A stretch of DNA of 64,000 bases from PWQG01 sp040882255 (GCA_040882255.1 JBBEBP010000003.1:62001-126000); one strand, 5' to 3'; shown: positions 18,664 through 28,064, counted from the first letter of the stretch. Program-made: numbers and translations. The notes: generated by a model not told the origin, from the sequence alone.

Positions 18664-19518
18664 TCAGTTGCTGGTTTCCAGGGTGGCTTCCGCCTCCGTC
18701 CACACCAGCGACGACAGCAACAGCTCGGTATCCGACTCGCCTTCCTCGGTCTGCAGCAACCTCACCATGATGTACTCTTCCGACGGCGCCAGCCAGACTG
18801 TGGTGGTGCGCGGGCTGTCCGGTTCCCGGATGCGCTCGAGGCGGACGGTTTCCATTGAACCTATTGGTGTCTCCAGGGTTTCGCTGCCCGCCAGCCGGTA
18901 GAGCTGTTCTTCGGGGCCATGTTCGTCGATGATCCGGAAGGTGAAATCGGTCTTGCCTTCGCCTTCCTGGCGGGCCTTGCGCACGTCCAGGCGCAACTGG
19001 GCCGTGAACGCCAACTGATCCAGTGTGCCGCGCTCGATTGCGTAGGTCTCGTTCCGGTCACGCGTAGTCACTCGCGCGCTGTCGTCCAGCCAGTTAAAGC
19101 GGATATGCCGGTTGCGGCGACTGATGCCGGTCTGCTCGTAGCGGTAGGCGCCACCGATCAGGGAGGTGCCGGACTGGGCGAAATGGCTGCTTTCCTGCAG
19201 GGTGATCAGATTGGCGCCGAGCACCCGGACACTGAGGCTCTGGGTCAGGCGATAGGTTCTGATATTGGCATCGGCGCCCGCAGAAGGGCGATGCAGTGTG
19301 CGGCTGGCTGTTGAACTGAGGCCATGGGAGCGCGCTTCGTATTCGGCTTCGTAGGGGCTGAGCATCTCACTGTCGTCCGGGCTCTCGCCGGGGCCGTCAG
19401 CGTGTGTGCCGGACAGGCTCAGCAGACCCGTCAGTATCAGCAGTGGCCACCAGCGCCCGGAGGAGCTAGGGGTGGAAAAAGGGATGCGCTGTATCGGACC
19501 GTTGACGGTGTGCTGCAT
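18664..19518 (-). CDS. DUF3108 domain protein, exported
   Basis: 284 residues. A hydrophobic signal (about residues 22-40, ending THADG) precedes a DUF3108 domain: SPYEAEYEARSHGL at the start, YRYEQTGISRRNRHIRFNW in the middle, and ETPIGSMETVRLERIREPDSPRTTTVWLAPSEEYIMVRLLQTE at the end, as in this periplasmic family. Function unestablished. The position downstream of purN on the same strand is common in Pseudomonas-like genomes. The gap to purN is 48 bases, so co-transcription with purMN is likely. Confidence 0.85.
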   Translation of the reverse strand: MQHTVNGPIQRIPFSTPSSSGRWWPLLILTGLLSLSGTHADGPGESPDDSEMLSPYEAEYEARSHGLSSTASRTLHRPSAGADANIRTYRLTQSLSVRVLGANLITLQESSHFAQSGTSLIGGAYRYEQTGISRRNRHIRFNWLDDSARVTTRDRNETYAIERGTLDQLAFTAQLRLDVRKARQEGEGKTDFTFRIIDEHGPEEQLYRLAGSETLETPIGSMETVRLERIREPDSPRTTTVWLAPSEEYIMVRLLQTEEGESDTELLLSSLVWTEAEATLETSN

Positions 19519-19566
19519 AGACGCCGGTAACCTCGGTTTCAGCCTGCGGGTGGTCGGGGCTGTTGT

Positions 19567-20226
19567 TCAGCCGGCTGGTCCGGGCGGGATGCGGACGCCC
19601 TGCTCGGGCAGGCGCTCGCCATCCAGGAAGGCGGCATTGTCACGCATCACCAGGCGGCCCTGTGCGAACCAGTCGACCGCTTCAGGGTATATCTTGTGCT
19701 CACGGGCCGCAACTTTCCGTGCCAGGCTGTCCTTGTCGTCCCGCGCCTCCACCGGCACTGCCGCCTGGCAGATCACCGGTCCGCCATCCAGCTCTTCGGT
19801 GACGAAATGTACGCTCACTCCGTGTTCCGTTTCCCCGGCGTCCAGCACCCGTTGGTGGGTGTTGGTGCCGCGGTAGGCGGGCAGCAGCGAAGGATGGATG
19901 TTGAGGATGCGCCCCTGGTATCGGGTCACGAAGCTGGCGGTGAGGATGCGCATGAAGCCCGCCAGCACCAGCAGGCGGGGCTGCCAGGTATCGATCGCCT
20001 CCATCAGGGCCTGTTCGAAGGATTCGCGGTCGGGGTGGTCACGGTGACTGACGATGGCGGAAGGCACCCCGGCATCGGCGGCCCGTTGCAGACCATAGGC
20101 ATCGGGGCGGTTGCTCAGCACACCGACTACTTCATAGGCACTGTCGGCACTGGTGTCCATGATGGCCTGCAGGTTGCTGCCATTGCCGGAGATCAGTACC
20201 ACGACCGGGCAACGTCGCTCTGTCAT
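19567..20226 (-). CDS. purN: Phosphoribosylglycinamide formyltransferase (10-formyl-THF dependent)
   Basis: 219 residues, the normal length. Catalyses formyl transfer to GAR, step 3 of purine synthesis. Visible motifs: VLISGNGSNLQAIMD (phosphate-binding loop), the folate site and catalytic residues in RILNIHPSLLPAYRGTNTHQ (Asn, His) and ELDGGPVICQA (Asp). The start overlaps the purM stop by 4 bases, so the two are translationally coupled. A purine-regulated promoter is expected upstream of purM. Confidence 0.97.
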   Translation of the reverse strand: MTERRCPVVVLISGNGSNLQAIMDTSADSAYEVVGVLSNRPDAYGLQRAADAGVPSAIVSHRDHPDRESFEQALMEAIDTWQPRLLVLAGFMRILTASFVTRYQGRILNIHPSLLPAYRGTNTHQRVLDAGETEHGVSVHFVTEELDGGPVICQAAVPVEARDDKDSLARKVAAREHKIYPEAVDWFAQGRLVMRDNAAFLDGERLPEQGVRIPPGPAG

Positions 20227-21278
20227 GCATCAGCTCCCTGCAGGGTGACGGCCGGGGTGGTACCCGGCTCGCCCGCCACGATCCGGCCGATACGGAAGGC
20301 GCCGCAGTTGTGACTGTTCAATGTCTCCAGCACGGCATCCGCCTGCTCCGCCGCGACGCAGACGATCATGCCCACGCCGCAGTTGAAGGTGCGGTACATT
20401 TCCGGCGTGGCGATGTTGCCCTGTTCCTGCAGCCATCGGAAGATCGCCGGCCACTGCCAGGCATCGGTATCGATGACGGCATGGCAGCCATCCGGTAATA
20501 CACGGGGCAGGTTTTCCACAATACCGCCGCCGGTGATGTGTGCCATGGCGTGGACCGGGCTGTGCCGTGCCACGGCCTGCAGGGCGCGTACATAGATCTC
20601 GGTGGGACGCAGCAGTACGTCGGCCAGTGGTTCGCCGTCGAAGTCGCTGTCCAGTTTTGTGCCACTCACCTCCAACACCTTGCGGATCAATGAATAGCCG
20701 TTGGAGTGCGGGCCGGAAGAGTGAAGGGCGATGAGCTGGTCGCCGGGCCGTACCCGGCTGTTGTCGATGATCCCGTCTTTCTCGACCACGCCCACGGCGA
20801 AGCCGGCCAGGTCGTAGTCACCCGCCTGGTACATGCCCGGCATCTCTGCGGTTTCGCCGCCGATCAGGGAGCAGCCGGCCTGTTCACAGCCTTCCCCGAT
20901 GCCGCGCACCACGGCGGCGGCCACCTCCACGTCCAGACCGCCGGTGGCATAATAGTCCAGAAAGAACAGCGGCTCGGCGCCGCAGACGATCAGGTCATTG
21001 ACGCACATGGCCACCAGGTCGATGCCCACGGTATCGTGTTTGCCTGCCTCGATGGCCAGGCGCAGCTTGGTGCCGACGCCGTCGGTGGCCGATACCAGCA
21101 CCGGTTGCCGGTACCCGGCCGGCAGTTCACACAGGGCCCCGAATCCGCCCAGTCCGGACAGCACTTCCTTGCGGCGGGTGCGGGCGGTGACGGATTTGAT
21201 GTTTTCTACCAGTGCATTGCCGGCATCGATGTCGACACCAGCATCCTTGTAGGTGAGCGGATCGCGGGATCGGGTCAT
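20223..21278 (-). CDS. purM: Phosphoribosylformylglycinamidine cyclo-ligase (AIR synthetase)
   Basis: 351 residues from the ATG at 21278; an upstream start at 21341 is possible by frame but adds sequence foreign to the family. ATP-dependent ring closure of FGAM to AIR. Signature blocks: LTYKDAGVDIDAGN, LVSATDGVGTKLRLA, HDTVGIDLVAMCVNDLIVCGAEPLFFLDY, and GLIGGETAEMPGMY-like SLIGGETAEMPGMYQAGDYD. C-terminal GRI-VAG closes the domain. Heads the purMN pair and is divergent from the DUF2066-hda genes. Confidence 0.97.
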   Translation of the reverse strand: MTRSRDPLTYKDAGVDIDAGNALVENIKSVTARTRRKEVLSGLGGFGALCELPAGYRQPVLVSATDGVGTKLRLAIEAGKHDTVGIDLVAMCVNDLIVCGAEPLFFLDYYATGGLDVEVAAAVVRGIGEGCEQAGCSLIGGETAEMPGMYQAGDYDLAGFAVGVVEKDGIIDNSRVRPGDQLIALHSSGPHSNGYSLIRKVLEVSGTKLDSDFDGEPLADVLLRPTEIYVRALQAVARHSPVHAMAHITGGGIVENLPRVLPDGCHAVIDTDAWQWPAIFRWLQEQGNIATPEMYRTFNCGVGMIVCVAAEQADAVLETLNSHNCGAFRIGRIVAGEPGTTPAVTLQGADA

Positions 21279-21331
21279 AACGGTCTCTGTTGTGTTGGCG
21301 GATGAGTTCAGAGGTTTCCTGCAGGGGCGCC

Positions 21332-21337
21332 ATTCTA
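21332..21337 (-). promoter_or_regulatory. Possible -10 box for purM
   Basis: TAGAAT on the minus strand, 54 bases before the purM start. The -35 region is poor. Placed on hexamer similarity only. Confidence 0.3.
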
Positions 21338-21377
21338 TCATTTGCCCGCAGTGCAGTCAGCGAGTATTATCCCGGCC

Positions 21378-22490
21378 ATGATGAAGGGCTCCTCTGACCA
21401 TACCAAACGATCTCTGTCCCTTGTGGTCGTGCTGATCGCACTGTGGCTGCCGGCCGGGGTGCACGCCCTGTCGGTGGAGGGCTTGTATGAGGCCGAGATT
21501 CCGGTGGAGGGTCAGAGCGAGGCGGAGCGCAATCGTGCCTACCGCGAAGGGTTGGCGCAGGTGTTGGTAAAAGCCTCCGGCCAACCCGGCGTGCTCCAGC
21601 ATCCGCGCGTGCGCAGCGCCATGTCCGATGCCGCTGGCTATGTGGAGGAAGTCAGCTACCGCACGGCCCTGACCACTCCCATTCCCGAGCCGGGTGAGCC
21701 GATGCCGGCACCGGTGCAGCAGGCCTTCCTGACATTGCGTCTTTCCGAGGACGCGGTCGAGGCGCTGTTGCTGGATACCGATTCGGGTGTCTGGGACCGC
21801 AATCGACCGGCTGTGCTGCTGTGGCTGGTGGTGCAGGAGGTCAGTGGACAGAGGCGCCTGCTGTCTTCCGATAGTGGACACCCGGCACTGTCCGTGGTGA
21901 ATCAGTTTTCACGGGAGCGGGCCGTGCCGTTTCAGATCCCGCTGCTGGATCTGACAGACCGTCGGGCCCTGAGTGTCGAACAGGTATGGGGTCTGGACGA
22001 GGAAGCGATCCGCGAGGCCAGTGCGCGCTATGGTGCCTCCACCATCCTGGCCGGACGAATGCTGGAAACCGCCGATGGCGGGTATGTCGGGGCCTGGCAG
22101 TTCCACTTCCGCGACCAGACGGAGACCTTCAATCACATCGATACCGAAGTGACGCCGTTCATGGAGCACCCCCTGGATCAGGCCACGGTGCGGATGGCCG
22201 AGTACTTCGCCCTGTCCCGCGAAGACCTGGACCAGGAGGAGCGACTGGAGGTGCGCATCGACAATGTCGGCAGTCTGCAGGCCCATGCGTCGGTGTTGCG
22301 ATACGTGCGAAGTCTTTCCGTGGTCAACGGCGTCCACGTCAGTCAGCTGGACGGTGACCGGCTGGACATGACGCTCAGGGTGGCGGGTGGTGCCCGGCGC
22401 CTGGGTGAATTCATCCGCCTGGACCGTGATCTCGAGCAGGCCGGTGACGATGACGGCGAGCCGTCTCTGCATTACCGCTGGACGCGCTGA
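21378..22490 (+). CDS. DUF2066 domain exported protein
   Basis: 370 residues from ATG at 21378 (21381 equally possible); earlier in-frame starts would precede the charge/hydrophobic order of the signal peptide, which spans about residues 9-31 and ends VHALSVEG. DUF2066 hallmarks: LYEAEIPVEGQSEAERNRAYREGLAQVLVKASG near the N-terminus and a strand-rich C-terminal half. Periplasmic, function unknown. Stop and hda start overlap (TGATG). A TATTAT at 21365-21370 is so close to the start that the mRNA could be nearly leaderless if that is the -10 box. Confidence 0.87.
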   Translation: MMKGSSDHTKRSLSLVVVLIALWLPAGVHALSVEGLYEAEIPVEGQSEAERNRAYREGLAQVLVKASGQPGVLQHPRVRSAMSDAAGYVEEVSYRTALTTPIPEPGEPMPAPVQQAFLTLRLSEDAVEALLLDTDSGVWDRNRPAVLLWLVVQEVSGQRRLLSSDSGHPALSVVNQFSRERAVPFQIPLLDLTDRRALSVEQVWGLDEEAIREASARYGASTILAGRMLETADGGYVGAWQFHFRDQTETFNHIDTEVTPFMEHPLDQATVRMAEYFALSREDLDQEERLEVRIDNVGSLQAHASVLRYVRSLSVVNGVHVSQLDGDRLDMTLRVAGGARRLGEFIRLDRDLEQAGDDDGEPSLHYRWTR

Positions 22491-23233
22491 TGGCGGGCAG
22501 TGATACGGTCAGACAATTGACTCTGGCGTTCCGCCTGGACCAGTACGCCACCCTGGACAACTTCCATGTCAATGCCGCCAACCGGCCGGTCGTGACCCAT
22601 TTGCGCGAGCAGTTGGCGCTGGCAGGGGACGATCCGGCTGTCGCGTCTGGCACCGTGGTGCGCCGCTTCACCTGGTTGAGTGGTGTCAGTGGTTCAGGGC
22701 GCTCGCACCTGCTGCAGGCGCTTTGTCACCATGCTGGCGAGCACCGCCTGGCAGCCCTGTACCTGCCACTCCGGCTGCACCGGGACTGGCAGCCGGAAAT
22801 GCTGGACGGACTGGAAACGATGGATGTCCTCTGTCTGGACGACATTGATGCAGTGGCCGGGCAGTCGGAGTGGGAGCAGGCCCTGTTCCACCTCTACAAC
22901 CGGATCGCGGGGGGCGGCGCCCGGTTGTTCGCCGCAGCTGACGTCAGGCCCGGTGAGTTGCCGGTACAGCTTCCCGATCTGCGTTCCCGCCTGCAATCCG
23001 CCGCCGTGTTCCGCCTGCACTCTCCGGACGATGAGGATCGGCGGCAGGCGCTGCAGCTGCGTGCCCGGGTTCGTGGTTTTACGCTAGGGGACGACGAGGC
23101 TCGCTACCTGCTCTCGCGCAGTGGTCGCAGCATGCGGGATCTTCTCGATATTCTGGAACGCCTGGATGGCTATTCGCTGGAAACCGGCCGTCGCGTGACC
23201 ATTCCGTTGATCCGCTCGCTGATGGGGTGGTGA
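22490..23233 (+). CDS. hda: DnaA regulatory inactivator Hda
   Basis: 247 residues, AAA+ protein related to DnaA domain III but lacking the DNA-binding domain, as expected for Hda. LTLAFRLDQYATLDNFHV at the N-terminus carries the QL(T/S)L-like clamp-binding start (residues near RQLTLAF). Walker A is WLSGVSGSGRSHLLQA, Walker B is VLCLDDIDAV, and the sensor region is LRSRLQSAAVFRL. Hda with the beta clamp stimulates DnaA-ATP hydrolysis after initiation. Overlaps DUF2066 by one base, an arrangement known from Pseudomonas-like genomes. Confidence 0.93.
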   Translation: MAGSDTVRQLTLAFRLDQYATLDNFHVNAANRPVVTHLREQLALAGDDPAVASGTVVRRFTWLSGVSGSGRSHLLQALCHHAGEHRLAALYLPLRLHRDWQPEMLDGLETMDVLCLDDIDAVAGQSEWEQALFHLYNRIAGGGARLFAAADVRPGELPVQLPDLRSRLQSAAVFRLHSPDDEDRRQALQLRARVRGFTLGDDEARYLLSRSGRSMRDLLDILERLDGYSLETGRRVTIPLIRSLMGW

Positions 23234-23348
23234 AGGCCGTTTGGTGTTACTGGCTGGTTCCGGTGCAATTCCGGTAATGGTGTGGCGGTTGGCGATCTTG
23301 GCGAGAATATAAAATCCACAGACCGTCCCAACGAGCGTACCTCCATTA

Positions 23349-23768
23349 CTAGTGGGGCCCTTGAGGATTCTGCAGTGTGATCTGGTAGTGCTTGCGCATC
23401 AGCCGTATCCATACCACCACCGAGGTGAACACGGCGGCGCACAGCAGCGCGTAGACGGTGCCGTACAGGGCCTCGCCCGGCACAAAGGCGGTAGTCACCG
23501 CATGAATGAAATACAGCAGGATCGCGAAACTCAGCCACGCCGCCACCCGGGGCGAGCGTCGCCGCAGGCCGGGCAGGAAGATGGCCAGCGGAATGACGCG
23601 TAGCGCCCATAGCACGAAGGCCACGGCCACCGGTGCGCCGCGCATCCAGGTCATCACGCCGTCCACGGTGAACAGGGCCAGTATGGCGCCGTAGGAGAGC
23701 AGTACCGCACGCCAGGCGATGACCACGCTGAGCGGTGTGCTCTTGTCAGTAGAGAGGTCGGTGGTCAT
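23349..23768 (-). CDS. DUF2069 inner-membrane protein
   Basis: 139 residues with four hydrophobic segments (about residues 18-36, 46-65, 72-93, 98-118), typical of DUF2069. Function unknown. Its start overlaps the wrbA stop by 4 bases and it is the last gene of the proS-yihY-wrbA chain; DUF2069 beside wrbA is a recurrent gammaproteobacterial arrangement. Convergent with hda, 115 bases apart. Confidence 0.88.
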   Translation of the reverse strand: MTTDLSTDKSTPLSVVIAWRAVLLSYGAILALFTVDGVMTWMRGAPVAVAFVLWALRVIPLAIFLPGLRRRSPRVAAWLSFAILLYFIHAVTTAFVPGEALYGTVYALLCAAVFTSVVVWIRLMRKHYQITLQNPQGPH

Positions 23769-24382
23769 TGTCCGGTTTCCTGCAGTTGGCGAGCCAGTGT
23801 TGCGATGCGGCGACCCAGTGTCTCACATAATTGCTTCTCGTCGCCGGTCACCGGCTGATCACTGTCCGCTCCGGCGAAGTGGCTGGCGCCATAAGGGGTG
23901 CCGCCACTGCGGGTGTTCATCAGCGCCGCGTCACTGTAGGGCAGTCCGGCCAACACCATGCCATGGTGTAATAGCGGCAGGGCCATGCTCAGCAGGGTGG
24001 TTTCCTGGCCGCCGTGTAGGCTGGCCGTGGACGTGAATACCCCTGCCGGGCGGTCGATCAGGCCGCCGCTGGCCCACAGGGCACCGGTGCCGTCCAGGAA
24101 GTATTTCAGCGGGGCCGCCATGTTACCGAAGCGCGTGGGACTGCCCAGGATCAGTCCGGCGCAGTGCTGCAGGTCCTCTTCCGTGCAGTACACGGCGCCT
24201 TCCTCCGGCACCACAGGGGTGCTCGCCCGGTGGTCCGGCGATACCGGGGGCACCGTGCGCAGCCGGGCTTCCATGCCGGCAACGCTTTCCACGCCGTGGC
24301 CGATGTGGCCGGCCATCTCCGCCGTGGCGCCATAACGGCTGTAGTACAGGATCAGCACATAGGGTCTGTCATGGTGGGTCAT
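23765..24382 (-). CDS. wrbA: WrbA-like NAD(P)H:quinone oxidoreductase (flavodoxin fold)
   Basis: 205 residues. Flavodoxin-like FMN-binding start YVLILYYSRYGATAEMA, then LGSPTRFGNMAAPLKYFLDGT and STASLHGGQETTLLSM, the canonical WrbA blocks. Reduces quinones by two electrons, protecting against redox cycling. Cytosolic. Translationally coupled by 4-base overlaps on both sides. Confidence 0.93.
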   Translation of the reverse strand: MTHHDRPYVLILYYSRYGATAEMAGHIGHGVESVAGMEARLRTVPPVSPDHRASTPVVPEEGAVYCTEEDLQHCAGLILGSPTRFGNMAAPLKYFLDGTGALWASGGLIDRPAGVFTSTASLHGGQETTLLSMALPLLHHGMVLAGLPYSDAALMNTRSGGTPYGASHFAGADSDQPVTGDEKQLCETLGRRIATLARQLQETGQ

Positions 24383-25740
24383 GAGTCGGGTTTCTTCCTT
24401 TCGAGGTCGTCAAAGCGCTTCTCGCCCAGTTGTTCCTCCGCCAACCGATCGACCTGCTGCAGGTAGGCTTCCACGGCCTGTTGCTCGGGGCAGGGTGGGT
24501 GCAGGTTGACCGGATCGCGGGCGTACATGCGGATCTGTTGGCGTAGATCCTGGATGCGCAGGTCACTGACATCGGTGGTCGGCAGGTAACGGGACGGGTC
24601 ACCGGCGGTCACGGTGATGAATCCGATGCTGCGCAGGGTATCCAGTGCTGATTCCACGATTTGTGCACTGAGCTGTGTGTGGTCCAGTAACTCATCCATC
24701 GACCAGGGCGGTTGCCGGCGCTGGAAGCGACCGACGATCAGCATGGCCACCGTCAGTGTCACCTGCTCGCGGTCCCGCAATGCCAGGTGCAACGGTACGC
24801 GCCCGGTGTGTGCGCGTGACGGGTGCTGGTGGTAGAAGGCCACCGAGGAACCGATCAGCAGCACCAGCCAGCCCAGGTAGAGCAACAGCATCAACAGGAT
24901 CAGGGAAAAGAAGGCCGCATAGATCACGGCATTGGCCGAGTTCACCACCAGGAAATTGCTGAACACCCAGCCCAGGCCCTTCCAGGCAAAGGTGGTCACG
25001 ATGCCGCCGATGAAGGCCGAAACGAAGTGCACCCGGGTATTGGGAATGAAGCGGTAGGCAAAGGCGAAGGCCAGCGACATGAACGTCAGGGACATCAGGA
25101 AGCCGATAAACTGCAGGATCCAGGCGCCGAATGCCAGCGTATCCAGGTAGCGTACGAAAATATTGGTGTTGATGTAGGAGGCGATACCCACCGACAGGAG
25201 GATCAGCAGTGGGCTGCCGATGATGGCGAACAGGTATTCGCTGATACGGTTGCCCAGCGTACGGGGCTGATTGACCATCCAGATGTAGTTAAATGACTGT
25301 TCCATCTTCTGCATCATCGTCAGCACGGTGTACAGCAGGATGCCGACGCTGACGGTACCCAGTACATCCACACGGATGTTGTCGACGAAGGTCACCATAT
25401 TGGTGGTGATGTCGGTGGCGTAGTCGCCCAGGAACGGCTCCAGTACCCGCAGCAGGGTCGGCTCCAGGGTATTGTGGACCCCCAGACCCTTGAGGACGGA
25501 GAAGGTCAGGGCCAGCAGGGGGACGACGGCGATGACGGTGTAGTACACCAGGCTCATGGCGCGCAGGCTGATCTGCCCGCCGCCCAGGTCCCGCATGACC
25601 GCATAGAAAATCTGCGCCGCGCGTACCAGGGCACGTCGCCAGAGCGGCCAGGACTCGACACTGGTGGGCCACATCGCCTCGTCAAGGCGCTGCAGCCATC
25701 GATCCTTCAGTACCAGGAGGCTGTCACCCCGGCTGCTCAT
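24379..25740 (-). CDS. yihY: YihY/BrkB family inner-membrane protein
   Basis: 453 residues. Six hydrophobic segments between about residues 55 and 310 (YYTVIAVVPLLALTFSVLKG, then SIASYINTN-type loops, FAWKGLGWVFSNFLV, and a final VLLLYLGWLVLLIGSSVAF). This family was once mislabelled ribonuclease BN. The C-terminal 140 residues form a soluble domain with a winged-helix look (WSMDELLDHTQLSAQIVESALDTLRSIGFI), present in the longer members. Start overlaps the proS stop by 4 bases. Confidence 0.9.
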   Translation of the reverse strand: MSSRGDSLLVLKDRWLQRLDEAMWPTSVESWPLWRRALVRAAQIFYAVMRDLGGGQISLRAMSLVYYTVIAVVPLLALTFSVLKGLGVHNTLEPTLLRVLEPFLGDYATDITTNMVTFVDNIRVDVLGTVSVGILLYTVLTMMQKMEQSFNYIWMVNQPRTLGNRISEYLFAIIGSPLLILLSVGIASYINTNIFVRYLDTLAFGAWILQFIGFLMSLTFMSLAFAFAYRFIPNTRVHFVSAFIGGIVTTFAWKGLGWVFSNFLVVNSANAVIYAAFFSLILLMLLLYLGWLVLLIGSSVAFYHQHPSRAHTGRVPLHLALRDREQVTLTVAMLIVGRFQRRQPPWSMDELLDHTQLSAQIVESALDTLRSIGFITVTAGDPSRYLPTTDVSDLRIQDLRQQIRMYARDPVNLHPPCPEQQAVEAYLQQVDRLAEEQLGEKRFDDLERKKPDS

Positions 25741-27473
25741 GTGGCGTCACGGGTAAGCTGGCCGGCAAGGAACTCCAGCAGCTCAGCGGCGGGAATGTGT
25801 TGGCTGTCGGCATCACGGCGGCCACGGTACTCGATAGTGCCTTCGCCCAGGCCCCGGTCGGAAACGACCAGGCGGTGGGGGATGCCCATCAGCTCCATGT
25901 CTGCGAACTTCACGCCGGGGCTGGTCTTCTTGTCGCGGTCGTCCATCAGGACCTCGTAACCGGCCTCCTGCAGCTCGCGATAGAGTGCCTCGCTTTTCTC
26001 CGCTACGGCTTCGGACTTGTGTGCGCCCAGTGGAATCAGTGCGACCTGAAACGGTGCAATGGCCTCCGGCCAGATGATGCCGCGTTCGTCATGGTTCTGC
26101 TCGATGGCCGCCGCCACGATGCGGCTGACGCCGATGCCGTAGCAGCCCATGGTCATATGCACGGAGCGTCCGTTTTCGTCCAGCACGCTGGCGTTCATTG
26201 CCTCGCTGTACTTGCGTCCCAGCTGGAAGATGTGCCCGACCTCGATGCCGCGCTTGATGGAAAGGGTACCCTTGCCGTCCGGGGCCAGGTCACCTTCCCG
26301 CACGTTGCGCAGATCGGCCACTTCGTCGTAGTGAGCGTCGCGTTCCCAGTTGGCGTCCACCAGGTGATGGCCGTCCCGGTTGGCGCCGCAGACAAAGTTC
26401 TTCAGTCCGGTGACGCTGTGATCGGCAATCACCGGCATCTTCAGTGACAGCGGGCCAAGGCATCCGGTCGGGCAGCCGACCGCCTGGCGTACTTCCTCGT
26501 CACTGGCCAGGGTCATTGGCTCGGCGACCTGCGGCAGTTTGCCGATCTTGACGGGGTTGATCTCCTGGTCGCCGCGGATCAGCAGGGCCACCAGGGCCGG
26601 ACCGTCCTCGCCACCGGCTCCCTGTACGATCAGTGTCTTGACCAGTCGCTCCGGTGGACAATCCAGCCGGGCCGAGACGTCCTCGATGGTCCGGGCTTCG
26701 CCGGTGGCCACTTCCTGCACCGGGCGTTCTTCATCATCCTGCCCCTGCTCCGGGAGCTGTCCGCTGGCCAGCTCCATGTTGGCGGCATAGTCTCCGCTGG
26801 AGCTGAACACGATGGCATCCTCTCCCGAGTCGGCCAGTACATGGAACTCGTGCGAAGTGCTTCCGCCGATATTGCCGGTATCGGCCAGCACGGCGCGGAA
26901 ATCCAGTCCCAGACGGGAGAAGATCCGGCTGTAGGTCTGGTACATCTGCTCATAGGTCTGTTGCAGGGATTCGTCGGACAGGTGGAAGGAGTAGGCATCC
27001 TTCATCAGGAACTCGCGGGCGCGCATGATCCCGAAACGGGGGCGGCGCTCATCGCGGAACTTGGTCTGGATCTGGTAGAAGTTGGCCGGCAGCTGTTTAT
27101 AGCTGGCCAGTTCATTGCGGATCAGATCGGTGATCACTTCCTCGTGGGTCGGGCCCAGACAGAAGTCGCGGTCATGCCGGTCGCGGATGCGCAGCAGCTC
27201 GGGTCCCATCTGGTCCCAGCGGCCGGACTCCAGCCACAGGTCAGAGGGTTGCACCACCGGCATGGAAACCTCCATGGCGCCGGCCCTGTTCATCTCCTCG
27301 CGTACGATGGCCTGGACCTTCTGCAGTACCCGCAGGCCGGCGGGCAGCCAGGTGTAGAGGCCGCTGGCCAGCTTGCGGATGAGGCCGGCGCGCAGCATCA
27401 ATTGGTGCGAGACGACCTCGGCATCGGCCGGGGTTTCCTTGACGGTGGCAATCAGATATTGGCTGGAGCGCAT
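25737..27473 (-). CDS. proS: Prolyl-tRNA synthetase, bacterial type with editing domain
   Basis: 578 residues, standard for the bacterial (ProS type 1) enzyme. Class II motifs: motif 2 FRDERRPRFGIMRAREFLMKD and motif 3 GCYGIGVSRIVAAAIE. The insertion between them (about residues 225-395) is the editing domain that clears Ala-tRNA-Pro. The C-terminal anticodon-binding domain carries ALIPLGAHKSEAV. Followed closely by yihY. The upstream HU-like gene ends one base before its start codon, so both may share a transcript. Confidence 0.97.
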   Translation of the reverse strand: MRSSQYLIATVKETPADAEVVSHQLMLRAGLIRKLASGLYTWLPAGLRVLQKVQAIVREEMNRAGAMEVSMPVVQPSDLWLESGRWDQMGPELLRIRDRHDRDFCLGPTHEEVITDLIRNELASYKQLPANFYQIQTKFRDERRPRFGIMRAREFLMKDAYSFHLSDESLQQTYEQMYQTYSRIFSRLGLDFRAVLADTGNIGGSTSHEFHVLADSGEDAIVFSSSGDYAANMELASGQLPEQGQDDEERPVQEVATGEARTIEDVSARLDCPPERLVKTLIVQGAGGEDGPALVALLIRGDQEINPVKIGKLPQVAEPMTLASDEEVRQAVGCPTGCLGPLSLKMPVIADHSVTGLKNFVCGANRDGHHLVDANWERDAHYDEVADLRNVREGDLAPDGKGTLSIKRGIEVGHIFQLGRKYSEAMNASVLDENGRSVHMTMGCYGIGVSRIVAAAIEQNHDERGIIWPEAIAPFQVALIPLGAHKSEAVAEKSEALYRELQEAGYEVLMDDRDKKTSPGVKFADMELMGIPHRLVVSDRGLGEGTIEYRGRRDADSQHIPAAELLEFLAGQLTRDAT

Positions 27474-27474
27474 C

Positions 27475-27843
27475 TTACTCGGCGAACTCCTTGAGTTTCT
27501 TCAGCGGCAATACCTTGACCCGGGTGCTGGCGGGTTTGCGCGCAATATCCATGGTTTCGCCGGGTTTGAACGGGTTGGGGACTCCCTTGCGCGCGGGGCG
27601 GGCCGGTTTCTTGACGGTCTTGATCTTGAGCAGGCCGGGGAGGGTGAACTCGCCGGTGGAGCGCTTCTTGACGTGGCGCTCGATCAGTACGCCCAGTTCT
27701 TCAAGAACGTCATTGACCTGCTTGCGGCTCAGATCGGTATTCTGGGCGATCTCGTTGAGGATCTGTGTCTTGGTGTACTTTTTCTGGATGGCCGGTGCCT
27801 TGCGTGCTGTCCTGGCGGCTCCGGTGGTCTTTTTTGCTGCCAT
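27475..27843 (-). CDS. HU/IHF family DNA-binding protein with basic N-terminal tail
   Basis: 122 residues from the ATG at 27843 (MAAKKTTGAAR); an upstream in-frame start would add a non-conserved stretch. A Lys/Ala-rich tail of about 25 residues precedes the HU fold (YTKTQILNEIAQNTDLSRKQVNDVLEELG), and the beta-arm region is GVPNPFKPGETMDI with RKPASTRVKVLPLKKLKEF at the end. This long form is seen in Pseudomonas-like genomes beside aspS or proS. Nucleoid-associated; specific role unknown. Confidence 0.9.
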   Translation of the reverse strand: MAAKKTTGAARTARKAPAIQKKYTKTQILNEIAQNTDLSRKQVNDVLEELGVLIERHVKKRSTGEFTLPGLLKIKTVKKPARPARKGVPNPFKPGETMDIARKPASTRVKVLPLKKLKEFAE

Positions 27844-27944
27844 GCCTGTGTCTCTCTCTATTGATGTGTGAGGCGGGTTGTTATTGATGGTTCTGTGTTC
27901 CGGCTTGAAAAGCCCCGCCATTGCTGACAGGGCCTGCGGGCACA

Positions 27945-27974
27945 GTTATAAAGGATTGCCGTGTCACCTGGCAA
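27945..27974 (-). promoter_or_regulatory. Promoter for the HU-like gene
   Basis: On the minus strand TTGCCA (27969-27974) and TATAAC (27945-27950) are separated by 18 bases, each one mismatch from the sigma-70 consensus. The predicted start point lies about 95 bases before the HU start codon. Confidence 0.55.
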
Positions 27975-28058
27975 GACCGCACCCCCGCTTTTCTGCCTCA
28001 TTCAGGATTATTGATGCATTTATACGCTGACGGTGTGCGACCGGCAGGGGTTCTGCGG

Positions 28059-28064
28059 TATAAT
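28059..28064 (+). promoter_or_regulatory. Probable -10 box for the fmdB-aspS block
   Basis: Perfect TATAAT, 64 bases before the fmdB start. The -35 position (about 28036-28041) is a poor match. It is the only consensus hexamer in the divergent gap 27844-28127, so it probably drives the forward block (inference). Confidence 0.45.

Noticed and set aside
24379..25740. Ribonuclease BN as the product
   Set aside because: Old mislabel of the YihY/BrkB membrane family; no nuclease motif is present.
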